This document shows, piece after piece, positions 8,276 to 16,443 of a stretch of DNA of 55,524 bases. The stretch covers positions 1 through 55,524 of the forward strand of contig CAZYAD010000004.1 in NCBI GenBank assembly GCA_964646225.1, written 5' to 3'. This DNA comes from UBA4644 sp964646225. GTDB taxonomy: Bacteria; Bacillota; Clostridia; Oscillospirales; Butyricicoccaceae. Positions within the stretch are counted from its first letter, which is position 1; the number at the start of each line of letters is the position of its first letter. Under the pieces are notes generated by a model. The model searched no databases and was not told where the DNA came from. It worked only from the letters and a program-made list of their open reading frames with translations. The translations under genes were made by a program, and so were the position numbers.

Positions 8276-8752
8276 TTACACGCCGGTAGAACCGAAGCCT
8301 CCGGTGCCCCGGGCGGTATCGTCCAGAGAGTCGGTCAAAAGCAGCTCCACCTCCGGAACGCCCAGCAGCAGCAGCTGGGCGATGCGGTCTCCGTCATGCA
8401 CCACAAAGGGCTGGCTGCCGTGGTTGATCAGGTTGACCTGCACCTCGCCCCGGTAGTCGGCGTCGATCAGCCCCACGCAGTTGGTCAGGGTGACGCCATA
8501 TTTGGCCGCCAGCCCCGACCGGCCCAGCAGCAATCCGGCGTAACGCCGGGGGATGGCCAGACACAGTCCGGTGGGAATCAGCCGCCACTGGCCGGGCAGC
8601 AGGGTGACCTGCTCCTCCTCCGGCAGAAAGGCGGCCAGATCCAGCCCGGCAGCGTCTCCAGTAGCATAGCGGGGCATGGGCGGCCGTCTGCCGCCCCGTT
8701 CCAGCGGCTTGATCCGCAGTTGGGGCCGTTCGAAGGGATATCCGTTAGTCAT
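8276..8752 (-). CDS. dut: dUTP diphosphatase
   Basis: 158 residues, trimeric dUTPase fold. It splits dUTP to dUMP and pyrophosphate, keeping uracil out of DNA. All five motifs are visible in order: DAAGLDL, GRSGLA, GLIDADYRGEVQV, GDRIAQLLL and the C-terminal RGTGGFGSTG arm. The N-terminus carries about 25 extra basic and Pro-rich residues before the first motif. Its ATG overlaps the stop of the upstream U32 peptidase gene by four bases. Confidence 0.95.
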   Translation of the reverse strand: MTNGYPFERPQLRIKPLERGGRRPPMPRYATGDAAGLDLAAFLPEEEQVTLLPGQWRLIPTGLCLAIPRRYAGLLLGRSGLAAKYGVTLTNCVGLIDADYRGEVQVNLINHGSQPFVVHDGDRIAQLLLLGVPEVELLLTDSLDDTARGTGGFGSTGV

Positions 8753-10860
8753 TGTACACCTCGATAATACAGTCCGCGGGTGGTGCGGGACGGCACCGCC
8801 CGCTCCTCCTCCCGATAGGCCCGGAGAACCTCTTCGATCTCCTCTGCCGTCTCGGTGGTAAAGTTCAGCCGCAGCCAGCGCAGGCTCAGCCCCCGCAGCT
8901 CCTCCTGCTTGTCGGCCAGCCAGAGGGTCTCGGCATTGTACAGGGTGGAGCGGCAGTGCTCCTCCCGCAGCACGGGAAAGGCGCGGCCGGTCTTGTCCAC
9001 GATGGCATTGTTTTTGCCGCAGCCGGTACCGTCGTGAGGACAGCCGTCACCATGGCGGCGGGTGATGCAGTTTTCGGTGATCATCAGCGGCAGGCGGCCA
9101 TAGGCGATGATCTGGCTGTCCAGCGGAAGGTTCATATCCCGGATCTGGGCCAGATTCATTTCAAAGGACAGGGTGCAGGAGGCCAGTCCCATCCGGCGCA
9201 GCTCCTTGACGCTCTGGCTGTTCATGATGTTCAGGCCAAAGTCCCCGTGAAGGGTGAAGTCCAGCCCTTCCAGCAGCGGCAGCTGGCCCAGATTGGTCAC
9301 TGCCACATCCCGGATGCCGGCGGCCCGCACCTCCCGCAGAAGCTCCAGCGTTTGGGGCCACTGGCTGTCAAAGGTGACCCGATCCAGCACGGCGGCAAAG
9401 CGCAGGCCCTTTTCCATCAGCGCCCGCAGCATGGGCAGATGGGCGGCTGTCTCAGCCAGCGGCAGCCAGATCATCTCCGGCCGGGAGGACAGAATTGGCC
9501 CGGACAACTGCTCCACCGAGCGGAAGGAATAGAGATACCCCGGCTTGCCTGTATAGGCCGGACGGCGCAGCCCGGGCTGCCAGTCGCCCTCCGCCCGCTT
9601 CGGGGGCTGTCGGCGCACCAGCGCCAGCCCTTCCAGGCACTGGCGGCGCATGGCATTCAGCGCCGAGGCCGAAGCCCGCAGCCCCGCCTCCAGCTCGATA
9701 TGCAGCTTTTCCGGACGGAACACCGTGCCGCCGGTCTTTTGCAGGGCGGCGGCTACCTCCTGCTCGGTGGTGGCCCGGCTGATGGCCGGTTCGGCGGGCT
9801 GACCTGCGGTCTCGTACCGGTTGCCGTCCCGGTCGGTGACGGCCAGCGTCATATCCTGCCCTGCCCGGGCGGAAAAATACAGCTCCACCGGGATGGTAGG
9901 GTGCTCCGGCTGGGTCTGATACAGGGCCTGGGCCCGCTTGTACAGCGCCCGGGCCTCCCGTCCTGCCTCCTCCTGCCGGGTGCCGAACATCTGCCCGCCG
10001 CGGCGGCCCATCAGATAGCCGTCGGTAAAGCCATCCCGGGAAAAGACCTGCCGCAGCTGTTCCAGCTCCTCCGACGTGGGCTCCCGCCGCTCCACCAGCG
10101 CCCGCTTGTAGATGTTGGTCACCAGTGCGGTATATTCCGGCCGCTTCATGCGGCCCTCGATCTTCAGGGTGTGGACGCCGGCTTCCTCCAGCTGCTTCAG
10201 GTGCTGGGCCATGCTGGAATCCTTCAGGCTGAGGGGATGCTCCGGCTTGCCGCCGACAAAGCTGTACTGCATCCGGCAGGGCTGGGCACACAGGCCCCGG
10301 TTGCCCGACCGGCCGCCGATGGCTGCCGACAGATAGCACTGCCCCGAATAGCACATACACAGCGCCCCGTGGACGAACACCTCGATCTCCACCGGGCTGC
10401 GCTTGCAAATGAACTCGATCTCCCGCAGCGGCAGCTCCCGGGACAGCACCACCCGGGTGAAGCCCAGCTTTTCGGCCTCCAACACGCCGCCCAGATTGTG
10501 CAGCGTCATCTGGGTGGAGGCATGGATGGGCAGCTCCGGCGCCACTGAACGGATCAGCCGTGCCATGCCCAGATCCTGCACGATGAGGGCGTCGGCTCCC
10601 AGCTCGTTGAGCCGCAGGATCATTTCCTTTGCCCGCACCAGCTCCCGGTCGGTGACCAGGGTGTTGACGGTGACATAAGTCTTGACGCCCCGCAGGCGGC
10701 AGAAGCGAAAGGCCTCGGCCAGCTCCTCCCCCTCCAGATTTTTGGCGTTGCGGCGGGCGTTATAATCCCCGGTGCCGAAGTACACCGCGTCGGCCCCGCC
10801 CCGGACGGCGGCCACGATGCCCTCCATGGAGCCCGCCGGGCTCATCAGTTCCATTGGCAT
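8749..10860 (-). CDS. Peptidase U32 family protein with DUF3656 domain
   Basis: 703 residues. The N-terminal U32 domain includes the family signature EVFVHGALCMCYSGQCYLS (~residues 165-183) with its cysteine cluster and NRGLCAQPCR just after; a DUF3656-type middle region and a second TIM-barrel-like part follow. U32 proteins include collagenase-like proteases and RNA hydroxylation factors (RlhA, TrhP), and the conserved cysteines favour the RNA-modifying group; this is inference. The start at 10860 (MPMELMSPAGS) is chosen because upstream in-frame residues belong to zapA in another frame; GGGAG lies 10 bases upstream. Confidence 0.88.
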   Translation of the reverse strand: MPMELMSPAGSMEGIVAAVRGGADAVYFGTGDYNARRNAKNLEGEELAEAFRFCRLRGVKTYVTVNTLVTDRELVRAKEMILRLNELGADALIVQDLGMARLIRSVAPELPIHASTQMTLHNLGGVLEAEKLGFTRVVLSRELPLREIEFICKRSPVEIEVFVHGALCMCYSGQCYLSAAIGGRSGNRGLCAQPCRMQYSFVGGKPEHPLSLKDSSMAQHLKQLEEAGVHTLKIEGRMKRPEYTALVTNIYKRALVERREPTSEELEQLRQVFSRDGFTDGYLMGRRGGQMFGTRQEEAGREARALYKRAQALYQTQPEHPTIPVELYFSARAGQDMTLAVTDRDGNRYETAGQPAEPAISRATTEQEVAAALQKTGGTVFRPEKLHIELEAGLRASASALNAMRRQCLEGLALVRRQPPKRAEGDWQPGLRRPAYTGKPGYLYSFRSVEQLSGPILSSRPEMIWLPLAETAAHLPMLRALMEKGLRFAAVLDRVTFDSQWPQTLELLREVRAAGIRDVAVTNLGQLPLLEGLDFTLHGDFGLNIMNSQSVKELRRMGLASCTLSFEMNLAQIRDMNLPLDSQIIAYGRLPLMITENCITRRHGDGCPHDGTGCGKNNAIVDKTGRAFPVLREEHCRSTLYNAETLWLADKQEELRGLSLRWLRLNFTTETAEEIEEVLRAYREEERAVPSRTTRGLYYRGVQ

Positions 10861-10883
10861 ATTGTCCGTTCTCCCGTCCCTCG

Positions 10884-11186
10884 TTATTGCTTTTTGGCCT
10901 CTTTTTTCAGCCGGGCCACCTCTGCCCGCAGATGGGCGCACTCCTCGGCATATTCCTTGATCTGCACCCGCAGTCCGTCGGTGCCGTCCTGCGCCTTGTA
11001 GTATTTATCGGCGATATTCATGGCCGCCAGCACGACCGAGCTGACGGTGGCCAGATTGGTGGAAGCCTTGATCTCCTGAATATTCTTGTCCACCAGCGCG
11101 GCGCTTTTGCGGATATGCTCCTCATTGTCCTCGGAAACCACAGTATAATCAAATCCGTCGATGGTGACAACCACTCGATTCAGCAT
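10884..11186 (-). CDS. zapA: Cell division protein ZapA
   Basis: 100 residues: an N-terminal beta domain (NRVVVTIDGFDYTVVSEDNEEHI) and a C-terminal coiled coil rich in Ala, Glu and Lys (~residues 65-100). ZapA bundles FtsZ filaments and stabilises the Z ring. GGGGAGGAA lies 6 bases before the ATG. It heads a long co-directional cluster (zapA, U32, dut, small membrane protein, maf, mreC, mreD, PBP2) that combines division and elongation. Confidence 0.9.
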   Translation of the reverse strand: MLNRVVVTIDGFDYTVVSEDNEEHIRKSAALVDKNIQEIKASTNLATVSSVVLAAMNIADKYYKAQDGTDGLRVQIKEYAEECAHLRAEVARLKKEAKKQ

Positions 11187-11224
11187 AGCGCGTTCCTCCC
11201 CAAAAATCTTTATAGATATTCATT

Positions 11225-11230
11225 ATTATA
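11225..11230 (-). promoter_or_regulatory. Extended -10 promoter upstream of zapA
   Basis: TGCTATAAT on the minus strand (TATAAT at 11230-11225), about 40 bases before zapA. No good -35 box is visible at 17 bases, so it would depend on the extended -10. Confidence 0.6.
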
Positions 11231-11310
11231 GCACACCGCAGTCCCAAAGAAAAGGCAAAAGCCCGCTTTTCTTGAAAGATTTACAACTGCTCCGCCGGTG
11301 CGCGGCAGAC

Positions 11311-11348
11311 AAAAAAGCAGGGACGACCGGCGAGCCCGCCGTCCCTGC
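11311..11348 (-). terminator. Intrinsic terminator after the L,D-transpeptidase gene
   Basis: Nine-base stem GCAGGGACG/CGTCCCTGC followed by six T on the minus strand. It starts 25 bases after the stop codon and separates this gene from zapA. Confidence 0.92.
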
Positions 11349-11373
11349 TTCTGCGTCCGTTTCTTCGCCTCCG

Positions 11374-12306
11374 TCACGGCTCCATCGGCCAGCCGGTGAT
11401 GAGAATCTGAGGATTTTCCCGGGGCTCCAGCCACAGCAGCACCTGCCGCATATCCTCCTCCAAAAGGCCCACGCAGCCGGAGGTGGGGTGGTCGCTGCAA
11501 TGGAGAAAGATCGCGCAGCCCCGCTCCGGGACGGTATAGGGCGGCGTGTTGTACTCAATGACGCAGGCATAGCGATAGGTGGGATCAAAATCGGCCAGAT
11601 GCTCCACATCCCGGAGATCCCACAGCGTAACCGCCGGGTCATCCCGCTCCTGCCAGGTGTTGAAATAGGGCGAGTCAGCGTCGCACACCCAGTCGGACTG
11701 AGGCGTGATGTCCCGCCAGGCCAGCCGAAGCCCCTCCGGCCGGTCTGCCAGCCCAAAGGCCGAGCCCAGCGCCCAAAGCCCAGCCGGTGACTGCCGGGTG
11801 TTGCGCTTCCGGTGGTGGGCGATGCCGTTGGAACCCACATACCCATCCAGCCCCCACAGCCCCGGCACAGCCTGCCAGGCGTTGTCCTCGAAGGCATAGC
11901 AGCCGATCCGCGCCGCCGCGCCGTCCTCCCGGGTGGCCACCGCCAGCACCAGCTGGGTACAGCCCCGCAGAGCCAGATCATCAAAGCTCAGGCCCTCCAC
12001 CGCCAGCCACTTTTGCAGCAGCTGCACCGGCGTGCAGTCCTCATCCGGCGGAAAAGCCTCTCCCCGGCTCAGCTCCCAGCTGTCGCCGGTCTCCCCCGGC
12101 TGCGGGATGATCGGCTCCCCCTGCTGGATGTCTGACCCGTCCCATTCCGGCGGCTGAGGCGCAACGGGCACCGTTTCCGCCGCCGCGCCATCGGATTGCA
12201 GCAGCACAGGCTCCTCCTCTGGCGGCTGTACCGGTGCCTCCTCCGGTTGTCCTCCGCAGGCACAAAGCAGCAGCAGCGCCGCCGCAGCAGCAAGCATTCG
12301 ACGCAT
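11374..12306 (-). CDS. L,D-transpeptidase-type (YkuD) lipoprotein
   Basis: 310 residues. The N-terminus is a lipoprotein signal (MRRMLAAAAALLLLCAC) with a lipobox cysteine, followed by a Pro/Glu-rich linker. The C-terminal region has IFLHCSDHPTSGCVGL, the His...SGC catalytic motif of L,D-transpeptidases, which form 3-3 peptidoglycan cross-links or attach proteins. YkuD domains are usually more conserved around this motif, so an amidase or regulatory role is possible. It has its own promoter (12330-12358) and terminator. The first ~25 bases of the gene and its promoter are duplicated at 52251-52330. Confidence 0.82.
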   Translation of the reverse strand: MRRMLAAAAALLLLCACGGQPEEAPVQPPEEEPVLLQSDGAAAETVPVAPQPPEWDGSDIQQGEPIIPQPGETGDSWELSRGEAFPPDEDCTPVQLLQKWLAVEGLSFDDLALRGCTQLVLAVATREDGAAARIGCYAFEDNAWQAVPGLWGLDGYVGSNGIAHHRKRNTRQSPAGLWALGSAFGLADRPEGLRLAWRDITPQSDWVCDADSPYFNTWQERDDPAVTLWDLRDVEHLADFDPTYRYACVIEYNTPPYTVPERGCAIFLHCSDHPTSGCVGLLEEDMRQVLLWLEPRENPQILITGWPMEP

Positions 12307-12614
12307 AAAAGCCCCTCCCCTCTGCCCTGATTATAGCAGAAGGAAGGGGCCGGTTCAAGCAGCGGAGCCGCCGTGGGGCGGCTTTTGACTTATTTGTTCA
12401 GAGCGCGATAGAGATAGGTGACGATATCCGCGCGGGGCGACGGATTTTCGGGGGCAAAGGGCTTTGCCAGACCGTTCAGCAGCTCCAGACCGTTGGCCCA
12501 GGCCACTGCCTCGGAATACCAGGCTGCGCCATTGTTTTCGGCGGCAGGCTTGCCGACGGCACGCCACAGGAAGGTCACCACCTGACTGCTGGTGCAGGTC
12601 AGATCGGGCGAAAA
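12282..12614 (-). repeat. Direct repeat copy 1 (partner 52251-52582)
   Basis: This segment covers the first codons and promoter of the L,D-transpeptidase gene and the 3' end of the SLH gene. It recurs at 52251-52582 in the same orientation. Only three mismatches were counted over the first ~318 aligned bases (12507, 12533, 12572); after 12608 the copies diverge and the partner lacks one base. Confidence 0.93.
12330..12358 (-). promoter_or_regulatory. Sigma-A promoter of the L,D-transpeptidase gene
   Basis: TTGAAC (12358-12353), 17-base spacer, TATAAT (12335-12330) with an extended TGC. It begins directly after a GCCGCC/GGCGGC hairpin (12366-12385) at the end of the SLH gene. Confidence 0.85.
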
Positions 12615-13511
12615 GGTGGTGCCGTCGCCGGTGCCTTTGGTAATGTCCTGCTCCACCGCCCACAGCATGGCGTCCTCATAATAGGCACCCGCCGGAGCAT
12701 CGACGAAGGGATTCACCGTGGTGGTGGGCGCGGGCTTGCCCATGGCGCGCCACAGGAAGGTCACCACCTGGCCCCGGGTGCAGGTCAGATCGGGAGAGAA
12801 GGTGGTGCCGTCGCCGGTGCCGGTGGTGATGTCCTTGTCCACCGCCCAGATGACAGCATCATAGCACCAGTGGCCGGGCTTCACATCGTTGAAGGCCGAA
12901 ACGGCACCGGCAGCGCTGTCAGGGGTAGAAGAAGCTCCGTTCGTATCCGGCAGGGTGATGTTTTTCGGCGAGCCCACCACAATATAAACTGCCGGGCCTG
13001 CCATGACATTCAGCGCATAGAAGCCCTCGGGCAAATCCCAATAGGTGCCTGCGTTGCGGTCTTCAGACGAATTATCACAGGGGATCAGGCAGGTCGGGGT
13101 CAGGTGCCCGGTGTCTTTCATGCTGCCATCCGCTTCTATGGCAAGCTCGGACACGCCTCCATAATTGAACCTCGCCGCCCTTTGCAAAAGCGTGAGACGG
13201 GCCGGAGCGTCGCAGTAAAGAGCGACACCGAGGCTTTTTCCGCTATCACCGGCGCTGTATACCCGATTCATAAGGCAATAGCCGGTGGAACGAAGCGTGT
13301 CGATCGTGATAGCGCCCTGCCAGTAAGTCAACTGCTCAGGTTCTTCCTCCAGGTAATTCCAGCTCACCTCATTTTCCCAGCCGGGTGCCATTTCATTGTC
13401 CCAGTAGTCGGTGTGTGGAAAGGAAACGATGTTGAGATCCGCCAGCGCAGGGGTCGTTAATCCCATGCACAGGGCCAGAGCCAGGAACAGGCCTGCGATC
13501 CTTTTTTTCAT
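12390..13511 (-). CDS. S-layer homology (SLH) domain surface protein
   Basis: 373 residues. A Sec signal peptide (MKKRIAGLFLALALCMGLTTPALA) is followed by a ~180-residue unique domain without a recognised family, then three C-terminal SLH repeats (~residues 205-373), each with the pattern of a W/Y-rich start, GTGDGTTFSPDLTCTRGQVVT-like core and FLWRA end. SLH triplets bind pyruvylated secondary wall polymers and anchor proteins to the cell surface. The last third of the gene is duplicated in a broken form at 52359-52843. Confidence 0.9.
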   Translation of the reverse strand: MKKRIAGLFLALALCMGLTTPALADLNIVSFPHTDYWDNEMAPGWENEVSWNYLEEEPEQLTYWQGAITIDTLRSTGYCLMNRVYSAGDSGKSLGVALYCDAPARLTLLQRAARFNYGGVSELAIEADGSMKDTGHLTPTCLIPCDNSSEDRNAGTYWDLPEGFYALNVMAGPAVYIVVGSPKNITLPDTNGASSTPDSAAGAVSAFNDVKPGHWCYDAVIWAVDKDITTGTGDGTTFSPDLTCTRGQVVTFLWRAMGKPAPTTTVNPFVDAPAGAYYEDAMLWAVEQDITKGTGDGTTFSPDLTCTSSQVVTFLWRAVGKPAAENNGAAWYSEAVAWANGLELLNGLAKPFAPENPSPRADIVTYLYRALNK

Positions 13512-13559
13512 AACACTTCTCCTTTGATGGCAAAATCTGTGCTGATCTTACGCATATAC

Positions 13560-13596
13560 ACAGGCCCGGCCCCGAAAAAACCGGAGTCGGGCCTGT
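13560..13596 (-). terminator. Possible terminator hairpin after mal
   Basis: Long GC-rich stem (ACAGGCCCG with CGGGCCTGT) 28 bases after the mal stop codon. The T-tract is poor (TGTATAT), so function is uncertain. Confidence 0.45.
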
Positions 13597-13624
13597 TGTG
13601 GGTCAAATATTCAGCGAAAAAGGC

Positions 13625-14890
13625 TTACTTGCAGCACTTGCAGGCGGCCTTGGCCTTGCGCATGGCCAGGATGCGGTTCATCTCGTTGTAAACGATCATG
13701 AAGCCCTCGTCCACGCCCATGCCGGGCTTGGCCAGGATCTGGTCAGGCTGGGTAGCCATGGCGCACTGGACGCACACCTGGGCGCTACGGTCGGTCTCGT
13801 TGCAGGTACCGCCCTGATAAGCGCCGATGCCCTTGGCCTTGCAGTACAGAACGGCCTCGATGGTGTTGTTCACGCCGCCCAGATCGGGAGTCTTGATCTG
13901 GACCATGTGACCGGCCTTGTGGTCGGCGAACAGCTTGATGTCTTCCAGAGTGTTGCACCACTCGTCAGCCACCAGCTCCACATCGCAGCCGCGCTTGTCC
14001 AGCTCGGCGGTCAGAGCAGCCAGAGCCTCGATCTGCTCCTCGCGGGTGGAGTCGCAGTCCATGGGGCCCTCGATGCGCAGATGCAGGGGCTTGGCGACCT
14101 CGCCCAGCTTCTGGATGTAGTCAGCCATGACGGTGTAGTTGTGGTTGCCGAAGGCGGCGCCGATGGTGCCGTAAACGTCAATGTGCAGAACGGGATTATA
14201 GGAGGGCTCCAGACGCTTCTCCAGGATGCGGTCACGCAGCCAGGCCACATAGGCCTCCAGCTTCTCGCCGTTCTTGCCCAGCTTCTCCTCCACATTGTTG
14301 ATCAGAGCGTGGGGCAGAACCTGAGCGCCCTTGATGATCATCTTGTCGGCGTTGTTGTAGCGATCGTCACCGGACTGGGTGAAGATGGCCACGGGCTTGT
14401 CAGCCACGGTGCAGCCGTACTCATCGGCAACGACCTCGCACATCATGCGGCCGGTAGCCTTGGCAACGGCATCCAGAATGGCCTGAGACACGCCGTAGCG
14501 GATGGCGGTGTGCAGACGCTTGCCCTCGATCTCGATGCTCTCCATCATTGCGCACAGGCCGCGGAAGTCATTGGCCTCCTTGCCCACCAGCTGGGGCTTG
14601 ATGTACTGCTCGATCAGGGGGATGAAGTCCTTGGCCAGGAACAGGGGATCCCGTCCGCCGGCACCGGAATACTGCACGGCGGCGCAGTCGCCGTAAGCGA
14701 CCTGACCGTCCTCCAGAACCAGCATGACAGAGATGGACTCACCGGCCTGACGGACAGCGGTGAAGCCCTCGGTGACAGGCTCGCCGACATAGAAGATGCC
14801 ATCGTGACCGGCACCCTTCTTGATGGCGCGCTGGTCGTCGAAATAGAAGCCGGTACGACCGGCGGAGCAAACCAGATCTACGATTTTCAT
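13625..14890 (-). CDS. mal: Methylaspartate ammonia-lyase
   Basis: 421 residues, enolase superfamily. It removes ammonia from L-threo-3-methylaspartate to give mesaconate. The sequence follows the clostridial enzyme throughout, including the KTPDLGG segment that carries the catalytic lysine and GGTCNETD near the active site. The short Cys/Lys tail (KAACKCCK) is unusual. It is the last gene of glmS-glmL-glmE-mal and supplies the second step after the B12-dependent mutase in glutamate fermentation. A stem-loop lies between glmE and mal. Confidence 0.95.
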   Translation of the reverse strand: MKIVDLVCSAGRTGFYFDDQRAIKKGAGHDGIFYVGEPVTEGFTAVRQAGESISVMLVLEDGQVAYGDCAAVQYSGAGGRDPLFLAKDFIPLIEQYIKPQLVGKEANDFRGLCAMMESIEIEGKRLHTAIRYGVSQAILDAVAKATGRMMCEVVADEYGCTVADKPVAIFTQSGDDRYNNADKMIIKGAQVLPHALINNVEEKLGKNGEKLEAYVAWLRDRILEKRLEPSYNPVLHIDVYGTIGAAFGNHNYTVMADYIQKLGEVAKPLHLRIEGPMDCDSTREEQIEALAALTAELDKRGCDVELVADEWCNTLEDIKLFADHKAGHMVQIKTPDLGGVNNTIEAVLYCKAKGIGAYQGGTCNETDRSAQVCVQCAMATQPDQILAKPGMGVDEGFMIVYNEMNRILAMRKAKAACKCCK

Positions 14891-14934
14891 GGGTATTACA
14901 TCCTTTCGGTGTTAAATTAGCTTTTTATACCGTA

Positions 14935-14964
14935 GGGGAAGGCGGGCAGCGCCCGCTTTTCCCC
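14935..14964 (-). other. Stem-loop between glmE and mal
   Basis: GGGGAA.GCGGGC pairs with GCCCGC.TTCCCC around a three-base loop. No T-run follows on the minus strand, so an RNA processing or stabilising hairpin that adjusts mal relative to the mutase genes is more likely than a terminator. Confidence 0.55.
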
Positions 14965-14991
14965 GGAAGCACAGGAGAACAGAGGCTTGGC

Positions 14992-16443
14992 TTACTTCTT
15001 GGGGCGGCCCACCAGGCGACCCTTGGAGATGGCGTAAACATCGTCGATGACCATCTGGAAGGCAGGCTTGCGGCCCTCGGCCTTGCCGCGCTCCTCGATC
15101 TTCTGGCGGTGGAAGTCACGCAGCTCCTTGGTGAAGGGCAGGTTGCCGATCTCCAGGATGCGGATGGCACCGTCGTTGTCGCGGGCGGGCAGCATCTTGC
15201 CGGCATTGAAGCGGGAGGGCGCGAAGGGGATATCCAGCACGCCGGCCTGGACGGCACGGACGGTACCCACGGCCACATCGCCCTGGCCCAGCTCGAAGCA
15301 CTTGTCCACGATGCAGCGGGTCTCCTGACGGATGATTTCCTTCTCCTCCTCCAGGTTGGCAGCGGTGCAGACCTGGTCATGCAGCATATTGATGACCTGC
15401 TTGGTGCAGCGCAGGCCCTGCGCATTGGCCTCCATGGTGGGGATGCCGGCGGCCTCGTGGGGGGTCTTGACGATGACCTTGGTGGCCTTGCTCAGAGCGG
15501 CGGTGGCGGAGCCCCAGGAAATAACGCCAAAGGCCTTGGCCTCGTCGGCAGGGAAACCGCCCATCCACTGATGGAACACGGTGGTGACTACAACATCGTC
15601 ATAGCCGTTCTTCTTCAGATACTCGTCGGTCAGCTCCTCCAGAGTGCGGATGGCAGCCACATCCTGAACCAGGTTGCCGCACTGGCCGTAGCCGACGGTG
15701 ATGTTCTTGACGCCCTGCTCAGCAGCCAGCAGAGCCTCGATGATGGCCACGGCGTGGGACACGCAGGCGGGCACCAGCGTACCGGTCAGGGGGCCATAGG
15801 GCTCACGGTTGATGGAGACACCGGCCTCCTCATACATACCGGTCAGACGGTCCACATACTGCCAGTCGCGGATGGTCTTCTCCATGGGAACATTTTTGGC
15901 GTAGGGCAGGTTGTAGGAGATACCGCCGCCCTCATAGGAGGTAAAGCCGCCGGCATAGGTGATCTCAGTGAGCAGACGGGCATCGGGGGTGCCGTGACGC
16001 ACCTGAACGGGGGTGTGCAGGGCCTCGATGACCTGACGGCAGGCAGAAACGCCGTGGTTGACGGCGGGGAAGCCGTTCAGCATGCTGCGGCCGGCCTTGA
16101 TGGACTCCCGGATGCCGACCTCGCCCTCCTCATAGCGGTTCTGGCGGGTATAGCTGTCGATGGTGGTAGGCAGCAGGTCCGCCTCGCCCTTGTCCTGCAG
16201 ATAGGTCAGCAGCTCGATGTGCTCCTTCAGCAGAGCGACACCGGCGCGGGGCTGGATCAGGGTCTCGCCGCTGTTCTTGGCATTCACCAGCTTCTTGGAG
16301 AAGTCGCGATACTCCGGCATGGCCTTGTGGTAATCCACGGCCTCCTGGAAGTCAACATCCTTACCGGTGGGCCACTGGGTCAGTACTTCCTTGCGCAGGG
16401 CCTGAAATTCGCCCTCGGGGATCTTTTTATTCTGAATATCCAT
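14992..16443 (-). CDS. glmE: Methylaspartate mutase, epsilon (E) subunit
   Basis: 483 residues, the TIM-barrel catalytic subunit of glutamate mutase, which with GlmS and adenosylcobalamin rearranges L-glutamate to 3-methylaspartate. Family-typical segments include TRQNRYEEGEVGI, GTPDARLLTEI, PYGPLTGTLVPACVSHA and VTVFHQWMGGFP-like (here VTTVFHQWMGGFP). The first 17 bases overlap the end of glmL, implying coupled translation. Confidence 0.96.
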   Translation of the reverse strand: MDIQNKKIPEGEFQALRKEVLTQWPTGKDVDFQEAVDYHKAMPEYRDFSKKLVNAKNSGETLIQPRAGVALLKEHIELLTYLQDKGEADLLPTTIDSYTRQNRYEEGEVGIRESIKAGRSMLNGFPAVNHGVSACRQVIEALHTPVQVRHGTPDARLLTEITYAGGFTSYEGGGISYNLPYAKNVPMEKTIRDWQYVDRLTGMYEEAGVSINREPYGPLTGTLVPACVSHAVAIIEALLAAEQGVKNITVGYGQCGNLVQDVAAIRTLEELTDEYLKKNGYDDVVVTTVFHQWMGGFPADEAKAFGVISWGSATAALSKATKVIVKTPHEAAGIPTMEANAQGLRCTKQVINMLHDQVCTAANLEEEKEIIRQETRCIVDKCFELGQGDVAVGTVRAVQAGVLDIPFAPSRFNAGKMLPARDNDGAIRILEIGNLPFTKELRDFHRQKIEERGKAEGRKPAFQMVIDDVYAISKGRLVGRPKK